Source: Afipia massiliensis
Lineage (GTDB): Bacteria; Pseudomonadota; Alphaproteobacteria; Rhizobiales; Xanthobacteraceae
Length of the DNA: 64,000 bases
Assembly: GCF_014203115.1 (NCBI RefSeq)
Contig: NZ_JACHIJ010000003.1
Span: forward strand, 62,001-126,000
Reading direction: 5' to 3'
In this document: piece after piece, positions 9,929 through 19,792 of the stretch
Position numbering within the stretch: position 1 is the first letter of the stretch
How the letters are laid out: each line of letters opens with the position of its first letter
Program-made: the position numbers and the translations under genes
Notes under the pieces: generated by a model
Databases searched by the model: none
Told to the model about the DNA's origin: nothing
What the model saw: only the letters and a program-made list of their open reading frames with translations

Positions 9929-11056
9929 TCAGCCGAGCGTGAAAGCCTCATGCACGGCCGACTGTACCGCGCCGCCGGTCACGGCGCCGCCGCCCGCGAC
10001 ATAGATCCAGTCGCCGATGGTTACCGCTCCCACGGCGTGACGCGGCGTCGGCATCGGCGCGTGGCTTTGCCAGCGGTCCGATACGGGATCGTAGCTTTCC
10101 ATCTGGCCGAACACCTTGCCTTGCGTGATCTGTCCGTTGCGGATCACGCCGGACTCGCCGCCCATCGCGAACAGCCGGTCGCGGTACACCACAAGTCCGT
10201 GTCCGGAGCGCGTGGTCGGCAGCGGCGCGCGCGTCTCCCAGGTGTCGCGGTCGGGCACATACACATGATGCAATTCGGTATTGTACTCGAACGTGTTGAA
10301 GCGCCCGCCGATGACGTGAATGAGTCCATTGTGCGCGACGCAGCCGACATGGTCGCGCGCGCCGGGCAGTGCCTTCAGCGTCGCCCATTTGTCGGCTTTC
10401 GGGTCATAGACCTCATGCCAGCCGACGCTGGCGCGTTCCATGGTCGGCTCTGAGGCGCCGCCGATCAGGTGAACGCTGCCATTCAACACAACGGCCGCGC
10501 CCGCGCCCCGCGGACGTGGCAGCGGTGCGATCTTGTCCCAGCGATTGGCGGCGACGTCATAAGCGTAGGCATTGTGATCGGGATTGCGGTTCTGTTCGAT
10601 GAAGCCGCCGAGCGCATAAACCCGTCCCGCATCCGCGGCGACGGCGACGTGATTTGCCCCGCGCGGCAACGGCGCGCCGTCGAACCAGATGTCCTTGGCC
10701 GGATCGTAGATGTGATGATAGGTGCGATCGACCCGGCCTTCACCGTAGCCGCCGACGATATGCGCACGCCCCGTCCATTCGGTTGCCCACGCCATCTCGC
10801 TGCGGGGCAACGGCAATGCCGCGCGGGTGACCCAGCGGCCCGGCGCGCCCTGCGGTGCAGGACTTTCTATAACACGCTGCGCTTTCTCATCCGGCGAGAT
10901 GTGATGCGGCGCGTTGGTGCGAAGGCCGGTGAAGGGTTCGGCGGACGGCGGAGCCTGCGGCAGTGGCGCATGCTGATGCTGGGCGTGCTGTGCGTGGGCC
11001 GCCGTTGCACCAAGCGCGACCGATGCGGCGCTGGCGAGGAAAGTTCTGCGATCCAT
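9929..11056 (-). CDS. Tat-exported kelch-repeat beta-propeller protein
   Basis: A 375-residue protein starting MDRRTFLASAASVALGATAAHA, a twin-arginine type signal. A short His/Gln-rich stretch follows (about residues 22-30). The rest is a kelch or galactose-oxidase-like beta-propeller: the double-Gly kelch pattern recurs about six times (IVGGYGEG, ALGGFIEQ, LIGGASEP, VIGGRFNT, AMGGESGV, VAGGGAV) at roughly 50-residue spacing, each followed by a Tyr and Trp pattern. No catalytic copper motif is evident. The function is unknown; extracytoplasmic binding or scaffolding is a family-based guess. Confidence 0.85.
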   Translation of the reverse strand: MDRRTFLASAASVALGATAAHAQHAQHQHAPLPQAPPSAEPFTGLRTNAPHHISPDEKAQRVIESPAPQGAPGRWVTRAALPLPRSEMAWATEWTGRAHIVGGYGEGRVDRTYHHIYDPAKDIWFDGAPLPRGANHVAVAADAGRVYALGGFIEQNRNPDHNAYAYDVAANRWDKIAPLPRPRGAGAAVVLNGSVHLIGGASEPTMERASVGWHEVYDPKADKWATLKALPGARDHVGCVAHNGLIHVIGGRFNTFEYNTELHHVYVPDRDTWETRAPLPTTRSGHGLVVYRDRLFAMGGESGVIRNGQITQGKVFGQMESYDPVSDRWQSHAPMPTPRHAVGAVTIGDWIYVAGGGAVTGGAVQSAVHEAFTLG

Positions 11057-11289
11057 GCCGGTACTCCCGTGGGCTTTGAGGATTCCAGATTATCACGGCC
11101 CGTGCGCAGCGGGAGTGACGTCAGGGCCGGGTAAAAACTGCCGCACTCGGCAAGTCCGCGCCGGTAACAAGTCACGCACGCCATGAAGGTTGCTGAAAAA
11201 GCTCTTTGATCTCAGCGACTGGCGCAATGATTGCGGCTGGCATGGGGTTTGCGTGGCCACCAGGTGAAACAAGGCATGGGGTGTCGAGT

Positions 11290-11745
11290 ATGCGGATCGA
11301 TGCGGGATCTTATCTTTATCAGGCCGGGCAGACGGTTTCGGCGACAGCTGCGTCGTCGAACTCTCTCGCCTCCGCACCAGGCGACACACCAGCCGAGTCC
11401 GCCGCCACGAACGCGCTGTCATCCGGCACCATCAAGACTGATTTCACCGGTATGACGCGCCAGCAGCTGTTCGACTGGATGAACAATCAGATTCGCAGCG
11501 GCGCGATGTCGCTCGACGACAGCACGTCGTTTCTCGGCATGGTTCTCAAGGTCGATGCGGCGACAGGTCAGCCGGTCGACATGGCTTCAGATTCGACGCT
11601 GGTGAATTTTGTCGATCGGGCCACGCAGGGCATCGCGAGCGCGCTGTCGCGTGGCGATCAGGACGGTGCGGCGCGGTTGCAGGCTGCGCTGGCCGCGATG
11701 CAGCGCTATCAAGGTCAGGTGACCGGCGTCGACATTCGTGCCTGA
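11290..11745 (+). CDS. hypothetical protein
   Basis: A 151-residue protein that I do not recognise. The ATG at 11290 (MRIDAGSYLYQAGQ) was preferred to the upstream in-frame ATG at 11206, whose extension looks non-coding. The N-terminal 50 residues are Ser/Ala/Thr-rich and probably disordered. The rest (MTRQQLFDWMNNQIRSGAM to the end) is predicted amphipathic helix with EF-like spacing but no convincing calcium loop. There is no signal peptide. It is divergent from the kelch gene and convergent with the Kazal gene. Confidence 0.6.
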   Translation: MRIDAGSYLYQAGQTVSATAASSNSLASAPGDTPAESAATNALSSGTIKTDFTGMTRQQLFDWMNNQIRSGAMSLDDSTSFLGMVLKVDAATGQPVDMASDSTLVNFVDRATQGIASALSRGDQDGAARLQAALAAMQRYQGQVTGVDIRA

Positions 11746-11770
11746 GCAACTGCCGCGGTCCTGCGAACTG

Positions 11771-12166
11771 CTACTTTTTCTCGCTCTTCGGCGTCTTTGA
11801 CTTCGGCGTCACCGCTTTAGGCTCTTTTGCCTTCGGCTCTTTCGGGCACGCGCCGACGTAGTCCAGCTGAACCCTGGCCTTCTGGCGCTCGCAATCATTT
11901 GCGTAGGTTTTGCCGTTGCAGCCGCAAACCGGTCGGTGGATCTGCATGCAGAAGGCCGGCGCTTTGTCGCATTGGCCCGCCGCGTCGGCGGTCTTGCATT
12001 GACCACCTGTCGTCTTCTGGCACCAAAGGGCCGAATTGCAGGTGATGTTGGCTGCGCCGCCGCAGGCTTCGCCGAGATTTGCCGCCTCGGATTCATTCAA
12101 ACTGATCGCCACGCCAAGCATGGCGATCAGTATCGCAACAATCAGACCATTGAAGCGCGCTCGCAT
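11771..12166 (-). CDS. secreted Kazal-type domain protein
   Basis: A 131-residue exported protein. Residues 1-28 form a signal peptide. The mature part is Cys-rich and contains the Kazal core PVCGCNGKTYANDCERQK followed by VQLDYVGAC, matching the C-G-x-[DN]-G-x-T-Y-x-N-x-C pattern of serine-protease inhibitors. An extra Cys cluster precedes it (GEACGG, ITCNSALWC, QCKTADAAGQC). The tail after residue 108 is Lys/Pro-rich (KEPKAKEPKAVTPK) and may bind anionic surfaces. Protease inhibition is inferred from the fold only; the reactive-site residue is not certain. It stands alone between acs and a hypothetical gene. Confidence 0.82.
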   Translation of the reverse strand: MRARFNGLIVAILIAMLGVAISLNESEAANLGEACGGAANITCNSALWCQKTTGGQCKTADAAGQCDKAPAFCMQIHRPVCGCNGKTYANDCERQKARVQLDYVGACPKEPKAKEPKAVTPKSKTPKSEKK

Positions 12167-12202
12167 GGATACCCCCAGGCAGAAACCCGCAGTCCGAATA
12201 CT

Positions 12203-14158
<1,956 letters not shown>

Positions 14159-14326
14159 GACTTCCTCTCTCCCTCCACACAGATCGTCCGCGGCGCAACA
14201 TGCGCGCGGGTTTTTTCTTGTTTTTCATATTATGCGCTTTTGCATACAGCAGCGACAAGCCGCGGCAACTAGGACTTTTGTCGGACCCGGACTTTCCGAG
14301 GCATTTCAAGGGACTTGAAGCGGCAT

Positions 14327-14998
14327 TTACGTGGGCTGGAGCAAGCCCCACACTGCGGTTTGCTTGATTTCGGCATCCTCGAGGTCGCGGGTGACCGGCA
14401 CGCTGTAGTCGGCGAGCCGGCGCAGTTTGTCGCGGGGCAGGTAACTGCGCCCCGGATCGCCGATCAGGACGGTGGCACCGCGCGCCGCGTGCCCGTGAAG
14501 GAAGCCGAATGCCCGCTGCGCTGTGTCGCGCTCATAGAAAATATCGCCGGCCAGGATCACATCCCAGCGGTTCGGATGCTCTCCTGCAAGCAGATCGTCG
14601 TCACATGTCGTCAGCGTGACGCCGTTCTGCACGGCATTCAGCGCCGCGGCAGCACAGGCAAACGTATCGATGTCAGCGACGGTGACGGAGGCCGCGCCGG
14701 CCTTCATGGCTGCTATGCCGACAAGGCCCGATCCGCTGGCAAGGTCGAGCACCGTCTTGTCACGCACCAAACATGCATTGTCGAGAATATGACGTGCCAG
14801 CGCCTGACCGCCGGCCCAGGCAAAGGCCCAGAACGGCGGCGGCAGTCCGGCCTCGCCGATTTCCTCCTCGGTCTTGTGCCACAACGGCACGGCCTCGTCG
14901 GCCACGAACAGCGAAATTTCCGGCGTCAGCGGCACCGCGCGCAGCCGGGTGTTGGCGCGAATGAACGCGTCCTTGTCGGCGATGACGGGCGCGTTCAC
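14327..14998 (-). CDS. class I SAM-dependent methyltransferase (ETFB-KMT/nicotinamide N-methylase-like)
   Basis: A 223-residue methyltransferase. The SAM site is LDLASGSGLVGIAAMKAG, followed by VADID and DVILAGDIFYERD, resembling the group that includes protein-lysine methylases of the METTL20/ETFB type. PPPFWAFAWAGGQALAR is the characteristic region before motif I. The GTG at 14998 overlaps the EVE stop codon as GTGA, arguing for translational coupling; an in-frame ATG at 15028 (MEAHLQDGRS) is an alternative. The substrate is not established. Confidence 0.85.
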   Translation of the reverse strand: MNAPVIADKDAFIRANTRLRAVPLTPEISLFVADEAVPLWHKTEEEIGEAGLPPPFWAFAWAGGQALARHILDNACLVRDKTVLDLASGSGLVGIAAMKAGAASVTVADIDTFACAAAALNAVQNGVTLTTCDDDLLAGEHPNRWDVILAGDIFYERDTAQRAFGFLHGHAARGATVLIGDPGRSYLPRDKLRRLADYSVPVTRDLEDAEIKQTAVWGLLQPT

Positions 14999-15408
14999 AC
15001 TCCGCCCATCTTGCAGATGAGCTTCCATGCATCCGGTGTGACGGACTGCACCGACAGGCGCGAATATTTCACCAGATCCATCTCGGCGAGCTTGGCTTCG
15101 GCCTTGATGGTTTCCAGCGTGACCGGCTTCTTCAATGGCTGGTCGGCAGCGATGTCGACGCAGACGAACTTGCCGGTCTTGTCGGTCGGATCGGGGTAAT
15201 GCTCGCGGATGATCTCGACAATGCCGACGATCTCCTTGCCTTCGTTGGAATGATAATAGAAGGCGCGGTCGCCCTTTTTCATCTTCATCATGTTGAGCTT
15301 GGCGGTGTGGTTGCGCACACCGGTCCAGGCTTCGCCCTTGGCGCCTTTCGCGACCTGCTGATCCCACGACCATGTGGAGGGCTCTGATTTTACAAGCCAG
15401 TAGTTCAT
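14995..15408 (-). CDS. EVE domain-containing protein
   Basis: A 137-residue EVE-domain protein of the PUA-like superfamily, which bind modified or unusual bases in RNA or DNA. It starts MNYWLVKSEPSTWSWDQ and contains WTGVRNHTAKLNMMKMKKGD and AFYYHSNEGKEIVGI, the diagnostic first half of the family. It lies downstream of tsaD-gpsA on the same strand and overlaps the following methyltransferase gene by 4 nt. The ligand is unknown; a link to modified RNA is inferred from family and neighbours. Confidence 0.92.
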   Translation of the reverse strand: MNYWLVKSEPSTWSWDQQVAKGAKGEAWTGVRNHTAKLNMMKMKKGDRAFYYHSNEGKEIVGIVEIIREHYPDPTDKTGKFVCVDIAADQPLKKPVTLETIKAEAKLAEMDLVKYSRLSVQSVTPDAWKLICKMGGV

Positions 15409-15432
15409 CGTTTTGCCCTGTTCTCTCCCTGT

Positions 15433-15520
15433 GTCATCACCGGGTTTGTCCCGGTGATCCCGATCAGGAGAGCAAAGTGCCAGCTCCGTCGAGATGGCCG
15501 GGACAAGCCCGGCCATGACA
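15433..15520. repeat. palindromic intergenic repeat, family C
   Basis: Two short hairpins (caccgggtttgtcccggtg and ggccgggacaagcccggcc) flank the spacer between gpsA and the EVE gene. Similar units are at 35699 and 43155. Such elements are probably REP-like non-coding repeats. Confidence 0.7.
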
Positions 15521-15529
15521 ATTGATGAA

Positions 15530-16510
15530 TCATCCTTCGGCCCGGAACGGCCGCGTCAGCAGCGTCTCGATCGCCTCGTCGATGGTCAGTGCGCCGCCGA
15601 GAATCGCCGCCACCGCATTGGCCACCGGCATTTCAATATTCTTCTCAGTAGCGAGTTCAATCAGCACCGGCGCGGTGAATTCGCCTTCGACGAGCTTGCC
15701 CTGCGCAGGCGTCTCGCCTTTCCCAAGTGCAATGCCGTGAGAAAAGTTGCGCGACTGCGGACTCGAACAAGACAGCAGCAGATCGCCGAGGCCCGACAGC
15801 CCGGCGACGGTCTCAGATTTCGCGCCGCAGGCGAGGCCGAGCCGCATCAGTTCCGCGAAGCCGCGCGTGGTCAGCGCCGCCAGCGCCGACGCGCCGAGTT
15901 TTCGCCCGGCGACGATGCCTGCCGCGATCGCCAGCACATTCTTGGCCGCGCCGCCGATCTCGACGCCGCGCACGTCGGTCGAGTGATAGGGACGGAACGT
16001 GGCGGAGCCGAGCGCATGCACCAGCGCCTTTGCGAGTGCTTCATCGGCCGTCGCGAGCGTGACGGCGGTTGGCAGGCCGCGCGCCACATCGACATCGAAA
16101 CTCGGCCCTGAAAGAATCGCTGGCACGGCGTGCGGCGCAACCTCCGCGACGATCTGCGTCATGAACTGATGCGTGCCGCGTTCGATGCCCTTGGCGCAGA
16201 CGATGACGGGGGTGTCCGGCGCAAGATGCGGCGCGAGTGCGATCGCCGCCTGCCGCAGGCTTTGCGCGGGCGTGACCAGCAGCACCGCATCGGCCTTGCC
16301 GGCCTGAGCGAGATCGCTGGTGACGGCGATCCCCTTCGTGAGTTGAATGCCGGGCAGCTTCGGATTCGCGCGCGTCTGCGCAATCTGCTCCGCAGCTACT
16401 CTGTCACGTGCATAAAGAACGACATCACGCCCGGCGCGTGCCGTGGCGTTGGCAAGCGCCGTACCCCATGCGCCTGCGCCGACAACGGAAATGCTCTGAT
16501 GTACGATCAT
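15530..16510 (-). CDS. gpsA: glycerol-3-phosphate dehydrogenase [NAD(P)+]
   Basis: GpsA reduces dihydroxyacetone phosphate to sn-glycerol-3-phosphate for phospholipid synthesis. It is 326 residues long. The Rossmann motif is [16 protein letters not shown] near the N-terminus, and the catalytic-domain signature is [17 protein letters not shown] with the active Lys. The ATG at 16510 was chosen because it follows the tsaD stop by one base; an in-frame ATG at 16525 would overlap tsaD. The pairing indicates one transcript with tsaD. Confidence 0.97.
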   Translation of the reverse strand: MIVHQSISVVGAGAWGTALANATARAGRDVVLYARDRVAAEQIAQTRANPKLPGIQLTKGIAVTSDLAQAGKADAVLLVTPAQSLRQAAIALAPHLAPDTPVIVCAKGIERGTHQFMTQIVAEVAPHAVPAILSGPSFDVDVARGLPTAVTLATADEALAKALVHALGSATFRPYHSTDVRGVEIGGAAKNVLAIAAGIVAGRKLGASALAALTTRGFAELMRLGLACGAKSETVAGLSGLGDLLLSCSSPQSRNFSHGIALGKGETPAQGKLVEGEFTAPVLIELATEKNIEMPVANAVAAILGGALTIDEAIETLLTRPFRAEG

Positions 16511-16511
16511 G

Positions 16512-17594
16512 TTAATGTCGTGCACGCGTGTTGGCGAATTTCACAGGCGTCGATGCGGTTTCATCGAGCCGCCAACGCGCGCGCGGCGCGGTCTCCATGT
16601 TGTCGACCATCTTCAGCGCGAGGCGTTCCGCACCGGCCCACGCAATCATCGCGCCATTGTCCGTGCAGAGCGCCGGCGGCGGAATGATCAGCATGGTCTG
16701 CGCGCGTCCTGCGATGTCATGCAATGCGCTGCGTATTGCGAGATTGGAGGCGACGCCGCCGGCGGCAACAAGCGCGCGCGGCGGACCGAACTTTTCCTGA
16801 AACAGCCGCAGCCCGACGCTGATCCGGTCCGCGGTGAGATCCAGCACCGCGGCCTGGAATCCGGCGCAGAGATCGGCGACGTCCTGCGGCTCGAACGGCA
16901 TCAGGCGCGTGGCCTCGTTGCGCACCGCCGTCTTCAACCCGGACAGCGAGAAATTCGCATCGGGCCGTCCCATCATCGGACGCGGAAACACGAAACGCTC
17001 GGGATTGCCATGCGCCGCGGCGCGTTCGACCTGCGGTCCTCCGGGATAGGGCAGGTCCAGCAGCTTCGCGACCTTGTCGAACGCCTCGCCCATGGCGTCG
17101 TCGAGCGTGGTGCCGAGCCGGACATATTTTCCGACGCCGAGCACGGCGACGATCTGGGTGTGGCCGCCCGACGCGAGGAACAGGCAGTAGGGAAATGCCA
17201 GCGCGACCGTAAGGCGCGGCGTCAGCGCGTGCGCTTCAAGATGATTGACCGCGATCAGCGGCGTGTCGTGCACCATGGCGATGGCCTTCGCCGTAGTGAG
17301 GCCGACGATGACGCCGCCGATCAGTCCGGGACCGGCCGCGGCCGCAACGCCGCTGAGGTCGCCGAACTTGAGCCCGGCGTCCTTCATCGCCGCGCGGACG
17401 ATCCCGTCGAGCATGTCGACATGGGCGCGTGCGGCGATCTCAGGCACCACGCCGCCGAACGGCGCATGCTCGTCAATCTGCGAGCGTACGATGTTGGACA
17501 GAATCCGCCCCGACCCGTCGCGCTGCCGCTCGACCACGGCAGCCGCGGTTTCGTCGCAGGTGGTCTCGATTCCCAGCACCAGCTTGCTTGCCAA
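16512..17594 (-). CDS. tsaD: tRNA N6-adenosine threonylcarbamoyltransferase
   Basis: TsaD transfers the threonylcarbamoyl group to A37 of ANN-decoding tRNAs (t6A), working with TsaB and TsaE. It is 360 residues with an ASKHA fold. It starts [20 protein letters not shown]. The metal-binding His residues are in VNHLEAHAL, and the nucleotide loop is [11 protein letters not shown], with PGGP and ASGGHTQI further on. It is the first gene of a minus-strand run with gpsA and is divergent from hemD, 139 bp away. Confidence 0.97.
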   Translation of the reverse strand: MASKLVLGIETTCDETAAAVVERQRDGSGRILSNIVRSQIDEHAPFGGVVPEIAARAHVDMLDGIVRAAMKDAGLKFGDLSGVAAAAGPGLIGGVIVGLTTAKAIAMVHDTPLIAVNHLEAHALTPRLTVALAFPYCLFLASGGHTQIVAVLGVGKYVRLGTTLDDAMGEAFDKVAKLLDLPYPGGPQVERAAAHGNPERFVFPRPMMGRPDANFSLSGLKTAVRNEATRLMPFEPQDVADLCAGFQAAVLDLTADRISVGLRLFQEKFGPPRALVAAGGVASNLAIRSALHDIAGRAQTMLIIPPPALCTDNGAMIAWAGAERLALKMVDNMETAPRARWRLDETASTPVKFANTRARH

Positions 17595-17733
17595 TTTCAG
17601 TCCTTGCGTTCGCCGCCGATCCGGCGTTTCCCTTGATCCGGCGCGTCACTCGCCATCGGGCGTCATTGAAGGGGTTCATAACGTGAAATCGTCAGGCGGG
17701 CTATCCTTGCTTGAGATGCGTGGAGCTTCATAA

Positions 17734-18480
17734 ATGGCCATTCTTGTGACGCGCCCGGCGCCCGACAACGAGAAAACCGCTGCGGCCCTGCGGGCGCGGG
17801 GGTACGGCGTGCTGCTTTCGCCGATGCTGCGGTTCGAGGCGGCCGCATTCGATGACGATGGCGAGACCGCGTTTGATGCAGTGATTCTGAGCAGCGCCAA
17901 CGCGGTCCGCGCCATCGAACATCATCCCGTTCGCCCGCGGTTGATCCTCCTGCCGGTGTTCGCGGTGGGCGGATATACCGCGCAGGTTGCGCGTGACGCA
18001 GGTTTTACCAACATCACGATCGCGGACGGCGACGCGGTATCGCTGCGCGACCGGGTGATCGAAAGCGCGACAGCGGGCAAACTGAAAAAGAAGGCTAAAC
18101 TGTGCTATCTCGCGGGCGCCGATCTGGCGCGGGACCTCGGCGGAGAGCTTGGCGCGCGCGGCTTCACGGTGGTGACGCGCACGGCCTACCGGATGATTCC
18201 GGTAGCGGGCTTTTCAGATGCCGTCAGCGATGCGTTTCGCGCAGGCAGCATTGAGGCGGTGCTGCATTACTCCCGCCGCAGCGCGCGAGCCTATCTCGAT
18301 GCGGCGCGGGCGGATGGCGTGGAGATTTCTGCCTTGGCTTTGCCGCAATGCTGCATCTCCGAGACGGTGGCGGGCGTTCTGCGCGAGGCTGGGGCGATGC
18401 AGGTGGCGGCGGCGCGTACGCCGGACGAGAACGCCATATTCGATGTGGTGGACAGGACGGTCAAAGCGTCGCCCGGTTAA
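17734..18480 (+). CDS. hemD: uroporphyrinogen-III synthase
   Basis: HemD cyclises and inverts ring D of hydroxymethylbilane to give uroporphyrinogen III. It is 248 residues with the two-lobed pattern of the family: it starts ILVTRPAPDNEKTAAALRARG, has DAVILSSANAVRAI mid-way through the first lobe and VLHYSRRSARAYLDAA in the second. The family is weakly conserved, so the call leans on this pattern and on the neighbours. It is followed by the Mic60-like gene after 89 bp. hemC, which often precedes hemD, is not present between tsaD and hemD. Confidence 0.9.
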   Translation: MAILVTRPAPDNEKTAAALRARGYGVLLSPMLRFEAAAFDDDGETAFDAVILSSANAVRAIEHHPVRPRLILLPVFAVGGYTAQVARDAGFTNITIADGDAVSLRDRVIESATAGKLKKKAKLCYLAGADLARDLGGELGARGFTVVTRTAYRMIPVAGFSDAVSDAFRAGSIEAVLHYSRRSARAYLDAARADGVEISALALPQCCISETVAGVLREAGAMQVAAARTPDENAIFDVVDRTVKASPG

Positions 18481-18569
18481 CGCGCGAGTCATTATCTGAG
18501 CGTCAGGGCGTGAGCGGCGTTCGCAGAATCTGCTAGAGTTCGCCCCGGTGCGACAGGAGTGAGTTCCCG

Positions 18570-19784
18570 ATGGACGACGACAAGCAAGACAAGGCCGGCA
18601 TCCCGCCAGGCGGCGATGCCGCCAAGCGGCCACCGCCGACCATCGAACTGACTGCCTCGAATGTTTCCGACAGCGCGCCCGCGTCCGATGCCGCTGCACC
18701 CGACGCGGCTGCATCCGATGCGCCTCAGTCAGAGGCCCCCGCTTCGGATCATGCGGAGCCATCTCCCGCTGCAAAGGTGCCATCGCGAACCTCGTCGATA
18801 CTTGTCTCGGCCCTGACCGGGGCGGCAGCCGCCGCGCTGGTGCTTGGCGTGGCGAAGTCATCAGGTTGGCTCGATGCACCGGTGCAGAAACCGCCGGATG
18901 CCGTCAGCAAGAATGATGTCGATGCGCTCGGGACTCGGATCGCGAAAATCGAAACCGACGCAGCGAAGCCTGTTCCCGCGCCGCGTCCGGTTGCCGATCC
19001 CGCCATCGTGACGCGGCTCGATGCGGTTGAGAAATCACTCACCTCGCTGCGCAACGATGTCGCCGCCGCGCGCGGACATGGCGAGAAAGTCGTGGCCGCG
19101 CTCAACGAGATCAAATCGGCACCGCCGCAAGCGGTGATTTCGCAGTCCGCGCCTGCAGGCGATACATCGGCGCTCGAGGAGCGTCTCGGCAAGATCGAAC
19201 GCGCGACTGCGGCGCTGAGCGCTGCGGCTGCCGCACCTCCACCAGCACCGCCGGCTCCGTTGGAAGATCCGAATGTGCGCCGCATGGCGACGGCGACGGC
19301 GCTCGATTCCGCCGTGCGTCAGGGTGAGCCTTATGCGGCGACGCTTACGGCCGCACGATCCGCCGGTGGTGACACTGATGTGCTGAAGCCACTCGACGCC
19401 TTTGCTGCGACCGGCGTTCCCACAGCGGGCGCGCTGAGCCGCGAACTGCTGACGCTGCTGCCGAAGCTTACGCCGAAGCCCGAAGCGCAACCCGCGCCGT
19501 CCGGCATCGTCGAGCGGCTGCAGCAAAGCGCGGCCAAGCTGGTGCGCGTTCAGCGCACCGATGCCGCCGCCAGCGGCAACGCCGCGATTCTTGCGCGCAT
19601 CACGTCCGCTGCGCAGCGCGACGATGTCGCCGAGGCGAAGCGTGAATTGATGCAGTTGCCGGCGTCCGATCGCGCACCGGTGCAGGCGTGGATCGCGAAG
19701 ATGGATGCACGTGAGGCTGCGCTGGCGGCGTCACGGCAGTTCGCGGCTGACACGATGGCCGCGCTTTCCAAATCGGCGCGATAG
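18570..19784 (+). CDS. mitofilin/Mic60-like inner-membrane protein (COG4223)
   Basis: A 404-residue protein with a disordered Ala/Pro/Asp-rich N-terminus (about 1-75), one transmembrane helix (ILVSALTGAAAAALVLGV, about 78-96), a coiled-coil-forming middle (DALGTRIAKIETDA, VTRLDAVEKSLTSLRNDVAA) and a C-terminal helical region. Gene position between hemD and a HemY-N gene and this layout match the alphaproteobacterial homologue of mitochondrial Mic60, which shapes membrane junctions. The C-terminal mitofilin signature is divergent, so the assignment relies on architecture and synteny. It is 8 bp from the next gene and probably co-transcribed. Confidence 0.85.
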   Translation: MDDDKQDKAGIPPGGDAAKRPPPTIELTASNVSDSAPASDAAAPDAAASDAPQSEAPASDHAEPSPAAKVPSRTSSILVSALTGAAAAALVLGVAKSSGWLDAPVQKPPDAVSKNDVDALGTRIAKIETDAAKPVPAPRPVADPAIVTRLDAVEKSLTSLRNDVAAARGHGEKVVAALNEIKSAPPQAVISQSAPAGDTSALEERLGKIERATAALSAAAAAPPPAPPAPLEDPNVRRMATATALDSAVRQGEPYAATLTAARSAGGDTDVLKPLDAFAATGVPTAGALSRELLTLLPKLTPKPEAQPAPSGIVERLQQSAAKLVRVQRTDAAASGNAAILARITSAAQRDDVAEAKRELMQLPASDRAPVQAWIAKMDAREAALAASRQFAADTMAALSKSAR

Positions 19785-19792
19785 GAAATTTC

